Assembly: GCA_046329515.1 (NCBI GenBank)
Contig: JAXLUM010000001.1
Coordinates: 1,798,001-1,862,000 of the forward strand
Source of the DNA: Bog-950 sp046329515
Lineage (GTDB): Bacteria > Bacteroidota > Bacteroidia > Chitinophagales > LD1
Length of the DNA stretch: 64,000 nt
Direction of reading: 5' to 3'
In this document: piece after piece, positions 7,714-16,380 of the stretch
How the letters are laid out: every line of letters starts with the position of its first letter
How positions within the stretch are numbered: the first letter of the stretch is position 1
Program-made: the position numbers and the translations under genes
The notes under the pieces: generated by a model
Database searches by the model: none
Told to the model about the DNA's origin: nothing
What the model saw: only the letters and a program-made list of their open reading frames with translations

Positions 7714-9168
7714 TTAAATAGCCTCAACGCTCTGTTCAAAGCGGAACAGGTTAGTGGGGTCATATTTTTGCTTTACCTGCTGCAAACGGGAATAATTGTT
7801 ATTGCCATAGTATTTATTCTGCCAGTTTTTAAAGTCAAGGCTGGGATAGTTTCTGTATTCAGCATTAACCTTATTGGTTTCCAGAATATCAATGACCTTA
7901 CGGCTTTCCGTTGTATAGTGTTCTTCCTTTAAAGGGTCTTCCCAATAAGCCTGTAATTCACCTAAAAAAGTAAATGCCCGGTGCGGGAAAGCGGAGGCCT
8001 CTTCAAAGTCTTTACGTTGTATAGCCCCGCCAAGGGTGCCGATACTATATATCATGCCGGGATTAGAAATAATAACATCATACACACTTTCAATAAAGGG
8101 TTTCATGTCAGCAAAATTTGTGTACATACCCCCGCAGCTATTCTTAAAATAAACGGGGTTCTGCTGGCCATAAAACACTTTCAATTCTGCGGCAAGCGCC
8201 TGATACTTTCCTAATGAGGGTTTATCAGCAAGTGCGGTAAACTGCTTAATTATGTCTGTCAGGTCCGATTTCGTGTTGTAACAGGTTAACAGAATTAATA
8301 AGGTCTTACCATTTACTACCAGGGCCGAAAAACAACCTGCCGGTAAATTGGCGCAAACTTCCATCCATTTTTCAGTTATGGCGGTTGCTCTTGCTGCATC
8401 AACCTTATAAGCCCTAAAACGATGAGCAACCATGGTAAGCGGCGCTTCATGCGTTGCAAATTTCATTTCCGTAATTACGCCAAAGTTGCCACTGCCACCG
8501 CCACGGCAGGCCCACAACAAGTCTTTATCATCCCTACTGTTATGTATATCGCCATTTCCATCAACCATAGTAACCTCCAGCAGGCTATCGCAGGTTAAAC
8601 CGTAATCGCGACTAAACATGCCATAACCGCCACCAAGGGTTAAGCCGCCAATACCTACGCTGCCACAACTACCGGCAGGTATAATCCTTCCTTTAGGCAG
8701 CAGTTCATTATGAATTTGGGCTAACAGACAACCGGGGCCAAGCTTTACTTCATCATTCTGCAGCCATTCAATGCCGTTCAGTTCCGATAAGTTAATGACC
8801 ATGCCACCATTATTACTGCTAAAACCTTCAAGGCAATGGCCGCCGCTTTTTATGGCAACAGGTAGTTGGTTGGCTTTGGCATATTTTACGGCCTCTGCCA
8901 CCTGTTGGGTGTCTTTACAAAGCGCAATTACAGCGGGAAACTTACTTATACGCTGATTAAACCCCTGCCGCAATTGGTTATAGCGCGCATCGCCCTTTTT
9001 AATATAAACTACTCCACTTTTATTGAGGGACTCTGAGGCGGGCTTCAAGGCTGTAGAATCGGCAACAACAGCCACCGGTTTTTGGCTGCTTTGCGTACAA
9101 GCCTGCAGATAAGCACTTAAAGTGCCTAAAGCAGCAAGCCGTATAAATTCTTTACGCCTGTATTTCAT
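7714..9168 (-). CDS. FAD-linked oxidoreductase, berberine-bridge-enzyme-like, exported lipoprotein
   Basis: The 484-residue protein starts with a twin-arginine signal (YRRKEFIRLAAL) ending in a lipobox-like LQAC with Cys24, so it is probably exported folded with its cofactor and lipidated. An FAD_binding_4 (PCMH) domain spans about 75-240, with SGGH (H111) and PAGSCG (C168). These are the positions of the histidine and cysteine that attach FAD covalently in bicovalent members of this family. The C-terminal BBE segment is YYGNNNYSRLQQVKQKYDP. The family oxidises sugars or alcohols using O2; the substrate here is unknown. It sits 18 bp downstream of a small membrane-protein gene on the same strand. 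Confidence 0.85.
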   Translation of the reverse strand: MKYRRKEFIRLAALGTLSAYLQACTQSSQKPVAVVADSTALKPASESLNKSGVVYIKKGDARYNQLRQGFNQRISKFPAVIALCKDTQQVAEAVKYAKANQLPVAIKSGGHCLEGFSSNNGGMVINLSELNGIEWLQNDEVKLGPGCLLAQIHNELLPKGRIIPAGSCGSVGIGGLTLGGGYGMFSRDYGLTCDSLLEVTMVDGNGDIHNSRDDKDLLWACRGGGSGNFGVITEMKFATHEAPLTMVAHRFRAYKVDAARATAITEKWMEVCANLPAGCFSALVVNGKTLLILLTCYNTKSDLTDIIKQFTALADKPSLGKYQALAAELKVFYGQQNPVYFKNSCGGMYTNFADMKPFIESVYDVIISNPGMIYSIGTLGGAIQRKDFEEASAFPHRAFTFLGELQAYWEDPLKEEHYTTESRKVIDILETNKVNAEYRNYPSLDFKNWQNKYYGNNNYSRLQQVKQKYDPTNLFRFEQSVEAI

Positions 9169-9186
9169 TGCACTTCAATAATGCGT

Positions 9187-9435
9187 TTATTGATACAGAA
9201 AGATAGACCCCAGTGATAGTATTAAGCCAACTATAAACACCCACATAGTAGCCCGGTTAAGTTTTACAAACTTCCCGGTGCGTCTGGTAAAGTACCAAAT
9301 AACAGCGCCTACAATACCTATAGGATAAGCGATAAACAAGGCCCCCAGGTAAACCCACATTGTACCGGTTAGCAGAAACCATATGGCGCATATAAGCGCC
9401 ATTATACTTAAAGTGCGGGTTGTTTTTTCCGTCAT
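9187..9435 (-). CDS. Small three-helix membrane protein
   Basis: The 82-residue product is almost entirely hydrophobic, with three predicted helices (9-29, 30-50 and 62-80) separated by a basic loop TRRTGKFVKLNRAT. No family is recognised. It begins with ATG at 9435 and ends 18 bp before the start of the flavoprotein gene, so it is probably the first gene of that transcript. Confidence 0.5.
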   Translation of the reverse strand: MTEKTTRTLSIMALICAIWFLLTGTMWVYLGALFIAYPIGIVGAVIWYFTRRTGKFVKLNRATMWVFIVGLILSLGSIFLYQ

Positions 9436-9475
9436 ATAACTAAGTTAAGTACGCAGGCTGATTTATCCAACAGCA

Positions 9476-9817
9476 TCACTCCTGTTTATACTGCCCGGCA
9501 AGTTTCACGGGCGCTTTATTACAATAAGCTTCCGTAAGGGCATCCTTAAACATGCTTTTTCCAACCTTGTTAAGTTCAACTATTGTTGCACCCTGCTTAC
9601 CCCAGGTTCCGTTTACAGGATAGAATACTGCTTTATCAAATGCGCAAAAAACGGATTGTTCCTCCGGCTTAAGCATTAGCACGGCAATCTTCTGCTTCTC
9701 ATCCATGGTGCAGAATATCTTCTTCTTAACGCGAAATGAAGTGCGCTCAAAGTGCGGTAGCTCCACTGTTTCTTCAAAAGCAAGGGCTAATTTTCTAACA
9801 TCTGCAGTTGTAACCAT
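9476..9817 (-). CDS. MmcQ/YjbR family protein
   Basis: The 113-residue product matches the MmcQ/YjbR (CyaY-like fold) family. The N-terminal helix is TTADVRKLALAFEETVELPH. It continues with FRVKKKIFCTMDEKQKIAVLML and a C-terminal lysine-rich helix. These proteins are small cytosolic proteins, often annotated as DNA-binding, with no firm role. ATG 9817 is preferred over a TTG three codons upstream. The gene is 40 bp upstream of the small membrane-protein gene on the same strand. Confidence 0.8.
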   Translation of the reverse strand: MVTTADVRKLALAFEETVELPHFERTSFRVKKKIFCTMDEKQKIAVLMLKPEEQSVFCAFDKAVFYPVNGTWGKQGATIVELNKVGKSMFKDALTEAYCNKAPVKLAGQYKQE

Positions 9818-9928
9818 TCGTTTCAAGGGTCTGGTTCACCAATTTAGTGATTATTTCGGGCACTTCGGTTTTTCATAATCTATTATAACAAACCGTGCAG
9901 GTAATTTCATTTCGTAAAACTTATAAGT

Positions 9929-10120
9929 ATGGACTTTATCATAGTGACGACACTTTTATTGGTTGTGCTGTCCATTTTTTATGTCTGTATTTGGCTTAGC
10001 CGTAAGATTATAGAAGATAAGTTTGTTGCAAATACGATTGGAGCAATTGCAGGTATATTTACTACTGCAGGCTTAGCATTTTTAATTCTAAACTGGATAC
10101 TCAATCTTATAGCTTGGTAG
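9929..10120 (+). CDS. Small hypothetical membrane protein
   Basis: The 63-residue product has two hydrophobic helices (about 4-22 and 33-60) joined by a short charged loop SRKIIEDKF. No family is recognised. The ATG follows an A/T-rich stretch, and no other gene explains this region. It is isolated between a divergent gene upstream and a convergent one downstream. The call depends on composition alone. Confidence 0.42.
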   Translation: MDFIIVTTLLLVVLSIFYVCIWLSRKIIEDKFVANTIGAIAGIFTTAGLAFLILNWILNLIAW

Positions 10121-10136
10121 CACTTTGAACTAAGAG

Positions 10137-10631
10137 TTACCTCTTCCGCGTATAGTGTATTAACCATAACGATGTCCAGCTAACACCCTCATCCGTGCTC
10201 TGCATCCACTCCCAATCAAAGCTATCTTTCGTTATGTTTCTAAACTCCATGGCAGAGATGGTCTTAACGCCTTTCTTATTGGTGCGCTCCATTTGCAGCC
10301 GCATTTTGCCATCCTTCATGCCACCTTCAAGCATCAGGTAAGCGCCGGTATTGTCCACCCAGGTTTGTTGCCATACTTTTTTGAAAGTGTTGTAAACGCT
10401 CCAGCTGCGACCGTAAAAGCCGGAAGCGGTATCCTTGAAATTCTCCTCTACAACGCAGCCGTCTAGCTCACGTTTAATAAAGTTGGTTCCTTTACCGGTA
10501 TCAGCCCAACTCAGGTTCCATTCGCCAATCCAAAAATCAAACTGGGCATTTTCAGGCGAGGAACACGGTGGTGTATTTTGCGCATAGGTTTTAAAAGCTA
10601 AAAGAAGGGATAGTATAAAAATGTGCTTCAT
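10137..10631 (-). CDS. Secreted DUF1579-like protein
   Basis: The 164-residue product has a signal peptide (MKHIFILSLLLAFKTYAQ). After it comes the sequence FDFWIGEWNLSWADTG, a calycin-like opening strand typical of DUF1579-type secreted proteins in Bacteroidota. The remainder is beta-rich (WSVYNTFKKVWQQTWVDN, LMLEGGMKDGKMRLQMER) and ends SLWLIHYTRKR. These proteins are exported and their ligand is unknown. ATG 10631 is chosen because it opens at the signal peptide. The gene lies just beyond the pnp terminator. Confidence 0.68.
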   Translation of the reverse strand: MKHIFILSLLLAFKTYAQNTPPCSSPENAQFDFWIGEWNLSWADTGKGTNFIKRELDGCVVEENFKDTASGFYGRSWSVYNTFKKVWQQTWVDNTGAYLMLEGGMKDGKMRLQMERTNKKGVKTISAMEFRNITKDSFDWEWMQSTDEGVSWTSLWLIHYTRKR

Positions 10632-10643
10632 TGAACTAAGATA

Positions 10644-10676
10644 AAACAAAAAGCCCCTTGCTCTCGCAAAGGGCTT
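10644..10676 (-). terminator. pnp terminator
   Basis: On the minus strand a stem formed by 10666-10676 and 10651-10661 (GCAAAGGGCTT-type arms, one mismatch, 4-nt loop) is followed by a T-rich tail (complement of 10644-10650). It is correctly placed after pnp. Confidence 0.75.
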
Positions 10677-10687
10677 GTATCGGTATT

Positions 10688-10719
10688 AAGTCTCCCCTTT
10701 AGGGGAGATTTAGAGGGGT
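10688..10719. repeat. Short palindromic intergenic element
   Basis: TCTCCCC (10691-10697) and GGGGAGA (10702-10708) form a 7-bp perfect inverted repeat with a 4-nt loop, followed by GAGGGG and a T-rich run. The composition resembles REP-like intergenic palindromes, but only one copy is visible here, so its repeat status is a guess. Confidence 0.35.
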
Positions 10720-12858
10720 TTAATTTTCAGCAGCAGCTCCTGCAGGCTTATCTAACAACACCTTACGGCTTAACTTAAACTTACCGGTTTTGTTATCAAT
10801 ACCTAGCAGCTTCACTTTTACTACTTCGTTTTCTTTCAATACGCCTTCCATGGTTTCTAAACGCTTGTGGCTTATTTCAGAAATGTGCAGTAAACCTTGT
10901 TTGCCTGGCAGGAATTCTACGAAAGCGCCGTAAGGCATAATGCTCTTAACGGTTGCTTCGTAAATTTCACCAATTTCAGGGGTAGCAGTAATGCCTTTGA
11001 TTTTCGCAACGGCTTTGTCAATACCTTCTTTATTGCTGCTGAAGATTTCAACTTTACCCTGGTTGCCAACTTCTTCAATTACGATAGTGCAACCTGTTTC
11101 ACGCTGCATTTCCTGTATTACTTTACCACCAGGTCCAATTACAGCGCCTATGTATTCCTTATCAATCATCAACACAACAACGCGTGGTGCATGTGGTTTG
11201 TAATCTTCGCGTGGCGCGCTCAGGGTCTTATTCATTTCACCCAAAATGTGTAAGCGACCGCGTTTAGCCTGTTCCAACGCCTGCTTCAGCAATTCGCGGC
11301 TAAGGCCTTTAATTTTAATATCCATTTGGCAGGCAGTAATACCATCGGCAGTACCGCACACTTTAAAGTCCATATCACCAAGGTGGTCTTCATCACCTAA
11401 AATATCGCTAAGGATAACGTACTTACCGGTGCTTTCATTGGTAATTAAGCCCATGGCTATACCAGAAACAGGCTTGCGTATTTGCACACCTGCATCCATT
11501 AACGCCAATGTACCGGCGCAAACAGTTGCCATTGATGATGAACCGTTAGATTCAAGAATATCAGATACTACACGCAGGGTGTAAGCAAAATCTTTAGGTA
11601 ATACAATGTTCAACGCTCTCCATGCTAAGTTACCGTGGCCCACTTCGCGACGGCCGGTACCGCGTGGTACACGTGCTTCACCAACACTAAATGGCGGGAA
11701 GTTATAGTGTAACAAGAATTTCTTCTCGTAGTTATAGATAGCGCCATCAATCAACTGCTGGTCTAACTTAGTACCTAAGGTTACAGTGGTTAATGATTGT
11801 GTTTCGCCACGTGTAAACAGTGATGAACCGTGCGGACCAGGCAGGTAGCCAACTTCGCTCCATATAGGGCGAATTTCATCCATCTTACGGCCGTCAAGGC
11901 GCTTGTTCTGTGCTAACATTACATCGCGCACAGCGTTGTATTGCACTAAGCCCCAGTAAATACCTAAAAGGAAATCGTTCTGTTCTTTTTCCTCATCAGT
12001 TAGGGTAGCCTCAAACTCATCGTAAATAGCATCAAAGCTGGCACTGCGCACTTTCTTATCTGCAATTTCCTGTGCAGCTACAGCAGCACATTTATCATAG
12101 CAGAAATCATTTAAGCGCTTGCGCAGGTCTTCGTTATGCTTCTCGTGTTCGTAAGCGCGCTTTTCGGTTTTGCCGGCTTCAGCTTCCAGTTCTTTCAATA
12201 CAGCAACCTGTTTGAAAATCATTTCCTGGGCAAAAATGATGGCTTCTACCATTTCATCTTCGCTCACTTCTTTCATTTCACCTTCCACCATTACTACGCT
12301 GGTAGCTGAAGAAGCAACAATCAAATCAATTGTGCAGGCTTCACTTTCCAACTCGCTCTTGGTTGGGTTAATCATCAGTTTGCCGTCAATTTTGGCAACG
12401 CGCACTTCGCTGATAGGGCCATTGAAAGGTATATCGGTAACAGCCAGGGCAGCAGAAGCAGCTAAGCAAGCTAATGCATCAGGCAGTTCATTTAAATCAC
12501 CACTTATTAAAGTAACCTGCACTACCACGTTTGCGTGGAAGTCATCAGGGAATAATGGGCGCAGGGCGCGGTCAATCAAACGGCTGATCAATACTTCATC
12601 GTCAGTCGGTTTACCTTCACGCTTAAAAAATGAACCCGGAATACGGCCTACAGCAGCCATGTTCTCACGGTATTCTACAGTAAGCGGCATAAAGTCAACA
12701 CCTTCTTTAGCGTTTTTATCAGCACATACTGTAGCCAGCAACATTGTGTTGCCATACTTTACTACGGCTGAGCCATCAGCCTGCTTGGCCAAACGGCCGG
12801 TTTCTATTTCAACTATGCGGCCATTGCCCAAGTCAATAGATTTTTTGATTACGTTCAT
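10720..12858 (-). CDS. pnp: Polyribonucleotide nucleotidyltransferase (PNPase)
   Basis: The 712-residue enzyme degrades RNA 3'-to-5' by phosphorolysis as a trimeric ring. Domains in order are the first RNase PH core (about 5-215), a helical linker, the second RNase PH core with GTGRREVGHGNLAWRAL (about 330-550), a KH domain (IGAVIGPGGKVIQEMQ, about 555-615), and an S1 domain (GEIYEATVKSIMPYGAFVEF, about 620-695). Length and motif order are complete. It lies 212 bp downstream of rpsO, the widespread rpsO-pnp order. The intergenic space contains an rpsO terminator and two hairpins, so pnp may be read through or controlled by RNA folding. Confidence 0.97.
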   Translation of the reverse strand: MNVIKKSIDLGNGRIVEIETGRLAKQADGSAVVKYGNTMLLATVCADKNAKEGVDFMPLTVEYRENMAAVGRIPGSFFKREGKPTDDEVLISRLIDRALRPLFPDDFHANVVVQVTLISGDLNELPDALACLAASAALAVTDIPFNGPISEVRVAKIDGKLMINPTKSELESEACTIDLIVASSATSVVMVEGEMKEVSEDEMVEAIIFAQEMIFKQVAVLKELEAEAGKTEKRAYEHEKHNEDLRKRLNDFCYDKCAAVAAQEIADKKVRSASFDAIYDEFEATLTDEEKEQNDFLLGIYWGLVQYNAVRDVMLAQNKRLDGRKMDEIRPIWSEVGYLPGPHGSSLFTRGETQSLTTVTLGTKLDQQLIDGAIYNYEKKFLLHYNFPPFSVGEARVPRGTGRREVGHGNLAWRALNIVLPKDFAYTLRVVSDILESNGSSSMATVCAGTLALMDAGVQIRKPVSGIAMGLITNESTGKYVILSDILGDEDHLGDMDFKVCGTADGITACQMDIKIKGLSRELLKQALEQAKRGRLHILGEMNKTLSAPREDYKPHAPRVVVLMIDKEYIGAVIGPGGKVIQEMQRETGCTIVIEEVGNQGKVEIFSSNKEGIDKAVAKIKGITATPEIGEIYEATVKSIMPYGAFVEFLPGKQGLLHISEISHKRLETMEGVLKENEVVKVKLLGIDNKTGKFKLSRKVLLDKPAGAAAEN

Positions 12859-12959
12859 CGTCTTAAATTAATTGTTATTTATTGTTCGTCTTTTCATCAT
12901 TCGCCGGCTCATTCTTTATTAGGCGGGATTTTTCTAAGAGCCTGGCTTTTCTTGTTTAT

Positions 12960-13019
12960 AGTCGGTGTCCATCCCAAAACCTACACCGACTTTTCATCTA
13001 CTCTCCTGCCTTTAGCAGG
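12960..13019 (-). promoter_or_regulatory. Paired hairpins in the rpsO-pnp leader
   Basis: A 9-bp perfect stem (12960-12968 with 12983-12991, GTCGGTGT/ACACCGAC core) and a second stem (CCTGC 13005-13009 with GCAGG 13015-13019) lie in the leader read into pnp. In E. coli a pnp-leader stem is the site of RNase III-dependent autoregulation; a similar role here is inference only. Confidence 0.4.
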
Positions 13020-13031
13020 TATCTATAAAGC

Positions 13032-13058
13032 AAAAAGGATGGCCTTATGAGCCATCCT
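13032..13058 (-). terminator. rpsO terminator/attenuator
   Basis: Perfect 8-bp arms (AGGATGGC at 13036-13043, GCCATCCT at 13051-13058), followed on the minus strand by a T run (complement of 13032-13036), lie 13 bp after the rpsO stop. Because pnp follows, it may act as a partial terminator. Confidence 0.8.
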
Positions 13059-13070
13059 CTCCTTTATGTC

Positions 13071-13340
13071 TTACTTTCTTATGTTCAGTTTCTCAATCAA
13101 CTGACGGTAGCCTGTAAGGTCCGTCTTCATCATGTAATTCAATAATCTGCGGCGCTTACCTACCATTCTTAACAAAGAGCGCGTGTTAGCGTAGTCTTTT
13201 TTGTTAGTAGTAAGGTGGCTGCTTATATGGTTAATACGCTCAGTAAATAAAGCGATTTGTGCAGCAGTAGAACCGGTATTCTTTTCAGAACCACCGTATG
13301 TTTTAAATAAATTCTTCTTTACTTCAGATGTAACTTGCAT
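13071..13340 (-). CDS. rpsO: 30S ribosomal protein S15
   Basis: The 89-residue protein is full length for uS15, which binds 16S rRNA helices 20-22 early in small-subunit assembly. Family blocks visible are FKTYGGSEKNTGSTAAQIAL, ERINHISSHLTTNKKDY and LLRMVGKRRRLLNYMMK. A consensus promoter lies directly upstream, and a terminator precedes pnp. The start at ATG 13340 gives the family-typical MQVTSEVKKNLF. Confidence 0.97.
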   Translation of the reverse strand: MQVTSEVKKNLFKTYGGSEKNTGSTAAQIALFTERINHISSHLTTNKKDYANTRSLLRMVGKRRRLLNYMMKTDLTGYRQLIEKLNIRK

Positions 13341-13362
13341 TTCGTTCGTCGTTTAAAGCGCG

Positions 13363-13393
13363 CAAAGATAACGAAAGATTGACAATATGCAAA
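13363..13393 (-). promoter_or_regulatory. Consensus Bacteroidota promoter of rpsO
   Basis: On the minus strand, TTTG (13390-13393) and TATCTTTG (13363-13370) are separated by exactly 19 nt, a perfect match to the -33 TTTG/-7 TAnnTTTG consensus of the phylum. Transcription would start about 15 nt before the rpsO ATG. Confidence 0.85.
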
Positions 13394-13637
13394 CCGCAAT
13401 CCACTTTACTTTATACACGGTCTAAAAAATAGACAAGCAAATATGCAAAAAACTGCCAATCAAGTATTTACATTTGCATTACTTAAGGCGAAATAACCCT
13501 CAAAGCAACTCCACCCCCTTGGCTGCTTTTCTAAGGTAAACCTTATCCTGCGGTTGATTCAGTGCTGGCTTATAACTCGTCTTCGTAACGTATTTTGTTA
13601 AAATGCGTATATGAGGTAGCTTTTGGAACTGAAGGAA
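13394..13637 (+). other. Non-coding leader region of the HYR protein gene
   Basis: No ORF with coding character lies here. A -7-type element TACATTTG (13469-13476, plus strand) has no convincing -33 partner. If it is used, the HYR gene would have a leader of about 155 nt. No strong hairpin or known riboswitch is seen. Confidence 0.35.
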
Positions 13638-16295
13638 ATGAAGCGAACCTACATTTTATGGCTGCTGCTGGCAGCATATTCTCTCTCTGCACAACCATCT
13701 ACAGATGGCCTTGTAGCTTATTATCCTTTTAATAACAATGCGCAGGATGCCAGCGGAAATGGCAATGACGGATTGCTGCAAGGAAACTTTGCTGCTGCTG
13801 AAGACCGTTATGGCAATAGTTGCGGTGCTTTGTATTTTAATGGCACTAACGCCTTTGTTACTGTGCCTAATACGGCAAGCCTTCAAAGCCCTACCTATGG
13901 CTTAACTCTGGCGTTTTGGTTCAAAGCTACTAAGTCCGCTACTGGTGATATTCAGTTGCCCATTCTTAGCAAAGGGGCTCCGGTGTCGCAATACCAGTTC
14001 TATATGCAACGGGCTTTTGGCGATTCGTACAGCGAGTTTGCCCTTAGCAGCAATTTCATAGCAGAAGATAAAGGCTACAATGGCCATCCATTGGAGTTTG
14101 ACAAGTGGTACATGATGGTTATTTCGTATGACGAGGGTTGGTTTAAAGCTTATTTAAATGGTAAACTATTCTGGCAGCAACGCAAGGCCGACCCTTTTGT
14201 AAAGAATGAGCAACCGTTGGATATTTGCCGCTGTGCGCTGGGCTCTTCATTTAAATACTTTAATGGCTGCCTGGATGATTTGCGAATATTCAATCGTGCT
14301 TTAAGCACAAACGAAGTCTACCTGTTATTGGCCGATGCTTCAGGCAAAACCGTTCAGGAAAGTTTCAGCCTTAAAATGCCTGCGGACATTCAAACAGTAA
14401 CCGCTAAAGGAAAATGCCAGGCCACAGTTAGTTATGATTTGCCACAGGTGTTTCTTAACTGTGGCTCTTATGAATTAAAACAATTAACAGGCCCTGCCAG
14501 TGGAAGTGCATTTAATGTTGGCAATACTACGGTAAGCTACCAGGCAATGTCTGCCAGCGGAAAAGCTATTGAAGGCAGCTTTAATGTAAGCGTAAAGGAT
14601 AATGAACCACCGGCATTCCGCTGCCCGGCTGATATAATGGTTAAAGCGCCATCAGACAAAACAACTGCTGAAGTAGAATATCTGGAAGTAACAGCATTGG
14701 ATAATTGCAGTAATGCAAAAGTAGAGCGCATTGAAGGCCCTGCAAGCGGAAGTTCCTTTCCGTTGGGAACTACCAAAGTGGCCTATAGCGCAATAGACGA
14801 AGCAGGCAATAAATCGCTTTGCCGGTTTAATGTAACAGTGGTTGAAGATTTAACCCCTCAATTGCATTGTATAAATACGGTTGTAGCTTATGCTTCGGCA
14901 GAAAACAACCACGTAAAGGTTTTTTACGAAGAACCTTATATAACCCTGAAGCAGAATAAGCTGTCCATGAGCCGCACAAAAGGAATGGCAAGCGGTTCCC
15001 TGTTTCCTGTAGGCAGTACGGAGGTAGCTTACGAAGTAAGCGGACCCGATGGCACTAATTTGAATTGCACGTTTACTGTGATAGTGAAGGATACCATTCC
15101 ACCACAAATAACAAAACTTGCTGATATAAAAGTAAATGCGGAGCCCGGTGAAAAGACGGCCATAGTTAATTATGAGCTACCCAAAGCTACTGATGCCGGA
15201 GAAGATATAAGTGTAAAATTAGAAAGCGGCTATGCCAGCGGTTATAAGTTCCCTGCGGGTATAACGCAGGTTAAATACTCAACCACTGATGCGGGCGGAA
15301 ACAAAAGTTATTGCGCCTTTAATGTAAGCGTGATTAAGACCGATGTAGCCGGCGTACCTAAACCAATTAACTTAACCTGCCCCAACGATATTGAAAAGCC
15401 TAACGACAAAGGGAAACAAGGCGCAGTAATTAAGTATACAGCCCCGCAGTACAATGGCGGACAGGAATTAAAACTGGTACAAACCGGCGGGTTACACAGC
15501 GGCGAGTTGTTTCCTTATGGAGTTACAACCTGCACTTTTATGGCCAGTGATATTACCGGCGCTACAAAAGAGTGCAGCTTTAAGGTAAAGGTTCTGGATT
15601 TGGACCCACCTAAAATGAAATGCCCAGGCGATACGGTTATTATGCTTAGCCATGGTCGGCGTGGGGTGCAATTCTTTTATGATACCCCGGTGGTTACAGA
15701 TAATAACAGAGTAGACAGTTTTATGCAGTTGCAGGGTTCCAAAAGCGGGTGTTTTTTACCATTGGGTGTACACAATTATGCATTCAAAGCAAAAGACGCT
15801 ACCGGCAACATGGAAACCTGTGCTTTTAAGGTAATTGTAAAATCAGAGGAGTCGCCCGATATACAGGAAGAAGCGCCTGTACAGCTACCAAAGAAAAATG
15901 CGCTTGGCGGCGATAGCATAAAATACGAGCATAATATAGCTGTTCAAAACTGTGCTTTAACTGTTGTTATGTATGATGATGGTGAAGAAGACAACGACAT
16001 AGTTTCGGTTATATATAATGGCCAAATTTTAGTGGATCATGAGGTTATTAAGCTACTGAACAATGGCGCTATACGTAAAGTTATTCACTTGGGAGTAGGG
16101 GCCGAAAACTACCTGGTGGCTAAAGCCTGGAATACCGGAACCGTTGGCCTTAACACCTTACGTATTGATGTTTACGAAGGCGAATTGACCGACAAGAAAG
16201 ACTTTAAGAACAAAAAGCCTGTTTACAGTAAAGTGCTGCATAGTAAACCCGGCACTGCGGGTGGTATGATTTTAAAGTGCAGCGGCAACCAATAG
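13638..16295 (+). CDS. Secreted LamG + HYR-repeat surface protein
   Basis: The 885-residue protein has a signal peptide (MKRTYILWLLLAAYSLSAQ). A laminin-G-like jelly roll follows (about 20-230; GLVAYYPFNNNAQDASGNGN, DDLRIFNRAL near its end). Six HYR-type Ig-like repeats span about 235-740, each with patterns such as GPASGS(S/A)FxxGxTxVxY and FNVxVxDxxPP. A C-terminal beta domain carries the segment MYDDGEEDNDIVSVIYNGQ, which resembles a module seen at the end of other Bacteroidota surface proteins. No type A or B T9SS tail is evident, so its final location is unclear. Start ATG 13638 opens on the signal. A role in adhesion or glycan binding is inferred. Confidence 0.82.
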   Translation: MKRTYILWLLLAAYSLSAQPSTDGLVAYYPFNNNAQDASGNGNDGLLQGNFAAAEDRYGNSCGALYFNGTNAFVTVPNTASLQSPTYGLTLAFWFKATKSATGDIQLPILSKGAPVSQYQFYMQRAFGDSYSEFALSSNFIAEDKGYNGHPLEFDKWYMMVISYDEGWFKAYLNGKLFWQQRKADPFVKNEQPLDICRCALGSSFKYFNGCLDDLRIFNRALSTNEVYLLLADASGKTVQESFSLKMPADIQTVTAKGKCQATVSYDLPQVFLNCGSYELKQLTGPASGSAFNVGNTTVSYQAMSASGKAIEGSFNVSVKDNEPPAFRCPADIMVKAPSDKTTAEVEYLEVTALDNCSNAKVERIEGPASGSSFPLGTTKVAYSAIDEAGNKSLCRFNVTVVEDLTPQLHCINTVVAYASAENNHVKVFYEEPYITLKQNKLSMSRTKGMASGSLFPVGSTEVAYEVSGPDGTNLNCTFTVIVKDTIPPQITKLADIKVNAEPGEKTAIVNYELPKATDAGEDISVKLESGYASGYKFPAGITQVKYSTTDAGGNKSYCAFNVSVIKTDVAGVPKPINLTCPNDIEKPNDKGKQGAVIKYTAPQYNGGQELKLVQTGGLHSGELFPYGVTTCTFMASDITGATKECSFKVKVLDLDPPKMKCPGDTVIMLSHGRRGVQFFYDTPVVTDNNRVDSFMQLQGSKSGCFLPLGVHNYAFKAKDATGNMETCAFKVIVKSEESPDIQEEAPVQLPKKNALGGDSIKYEHNIAVQNCALTVVMYDDGEEDNDIVSVIYNGQILVDHEVIKLLNNGAIRKVIHLGVGAENYLVAKAWNTGTVGLNTLRIDVYEGELTDKKDFKNKKPVYSKVLHSKPGTAGGMILKCSGNQ

Positions 16296-16341
16296 GCGCT
16301 TACCGTTAATAAAGCAGTTATTATTTCTGCCCAATTCCCCA

Positions 16342-16349
16342 TATGTTTG
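16342..16349 (+). promoter_or_regulatory. -7 promoter element of the ABC exporter gene
   Basis: TATGTTTG matches TAnnTTTG and lies 31 nt before the GTG start. No good TTTG is found 19-21 nt upstream, so the call is moderate. Confidence 0.45.
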
Positions 16350-16380
16350 TTGCAACATCTAAAGGACTCATTGGTTTGTT

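Noticed and set aside
12170..12871. 233-residue open frame opposite pnp
   Set aside because: Antisense shadow of a clearly conserved gene; Ser/Thr-rich composition typical of reverse-complement reading.
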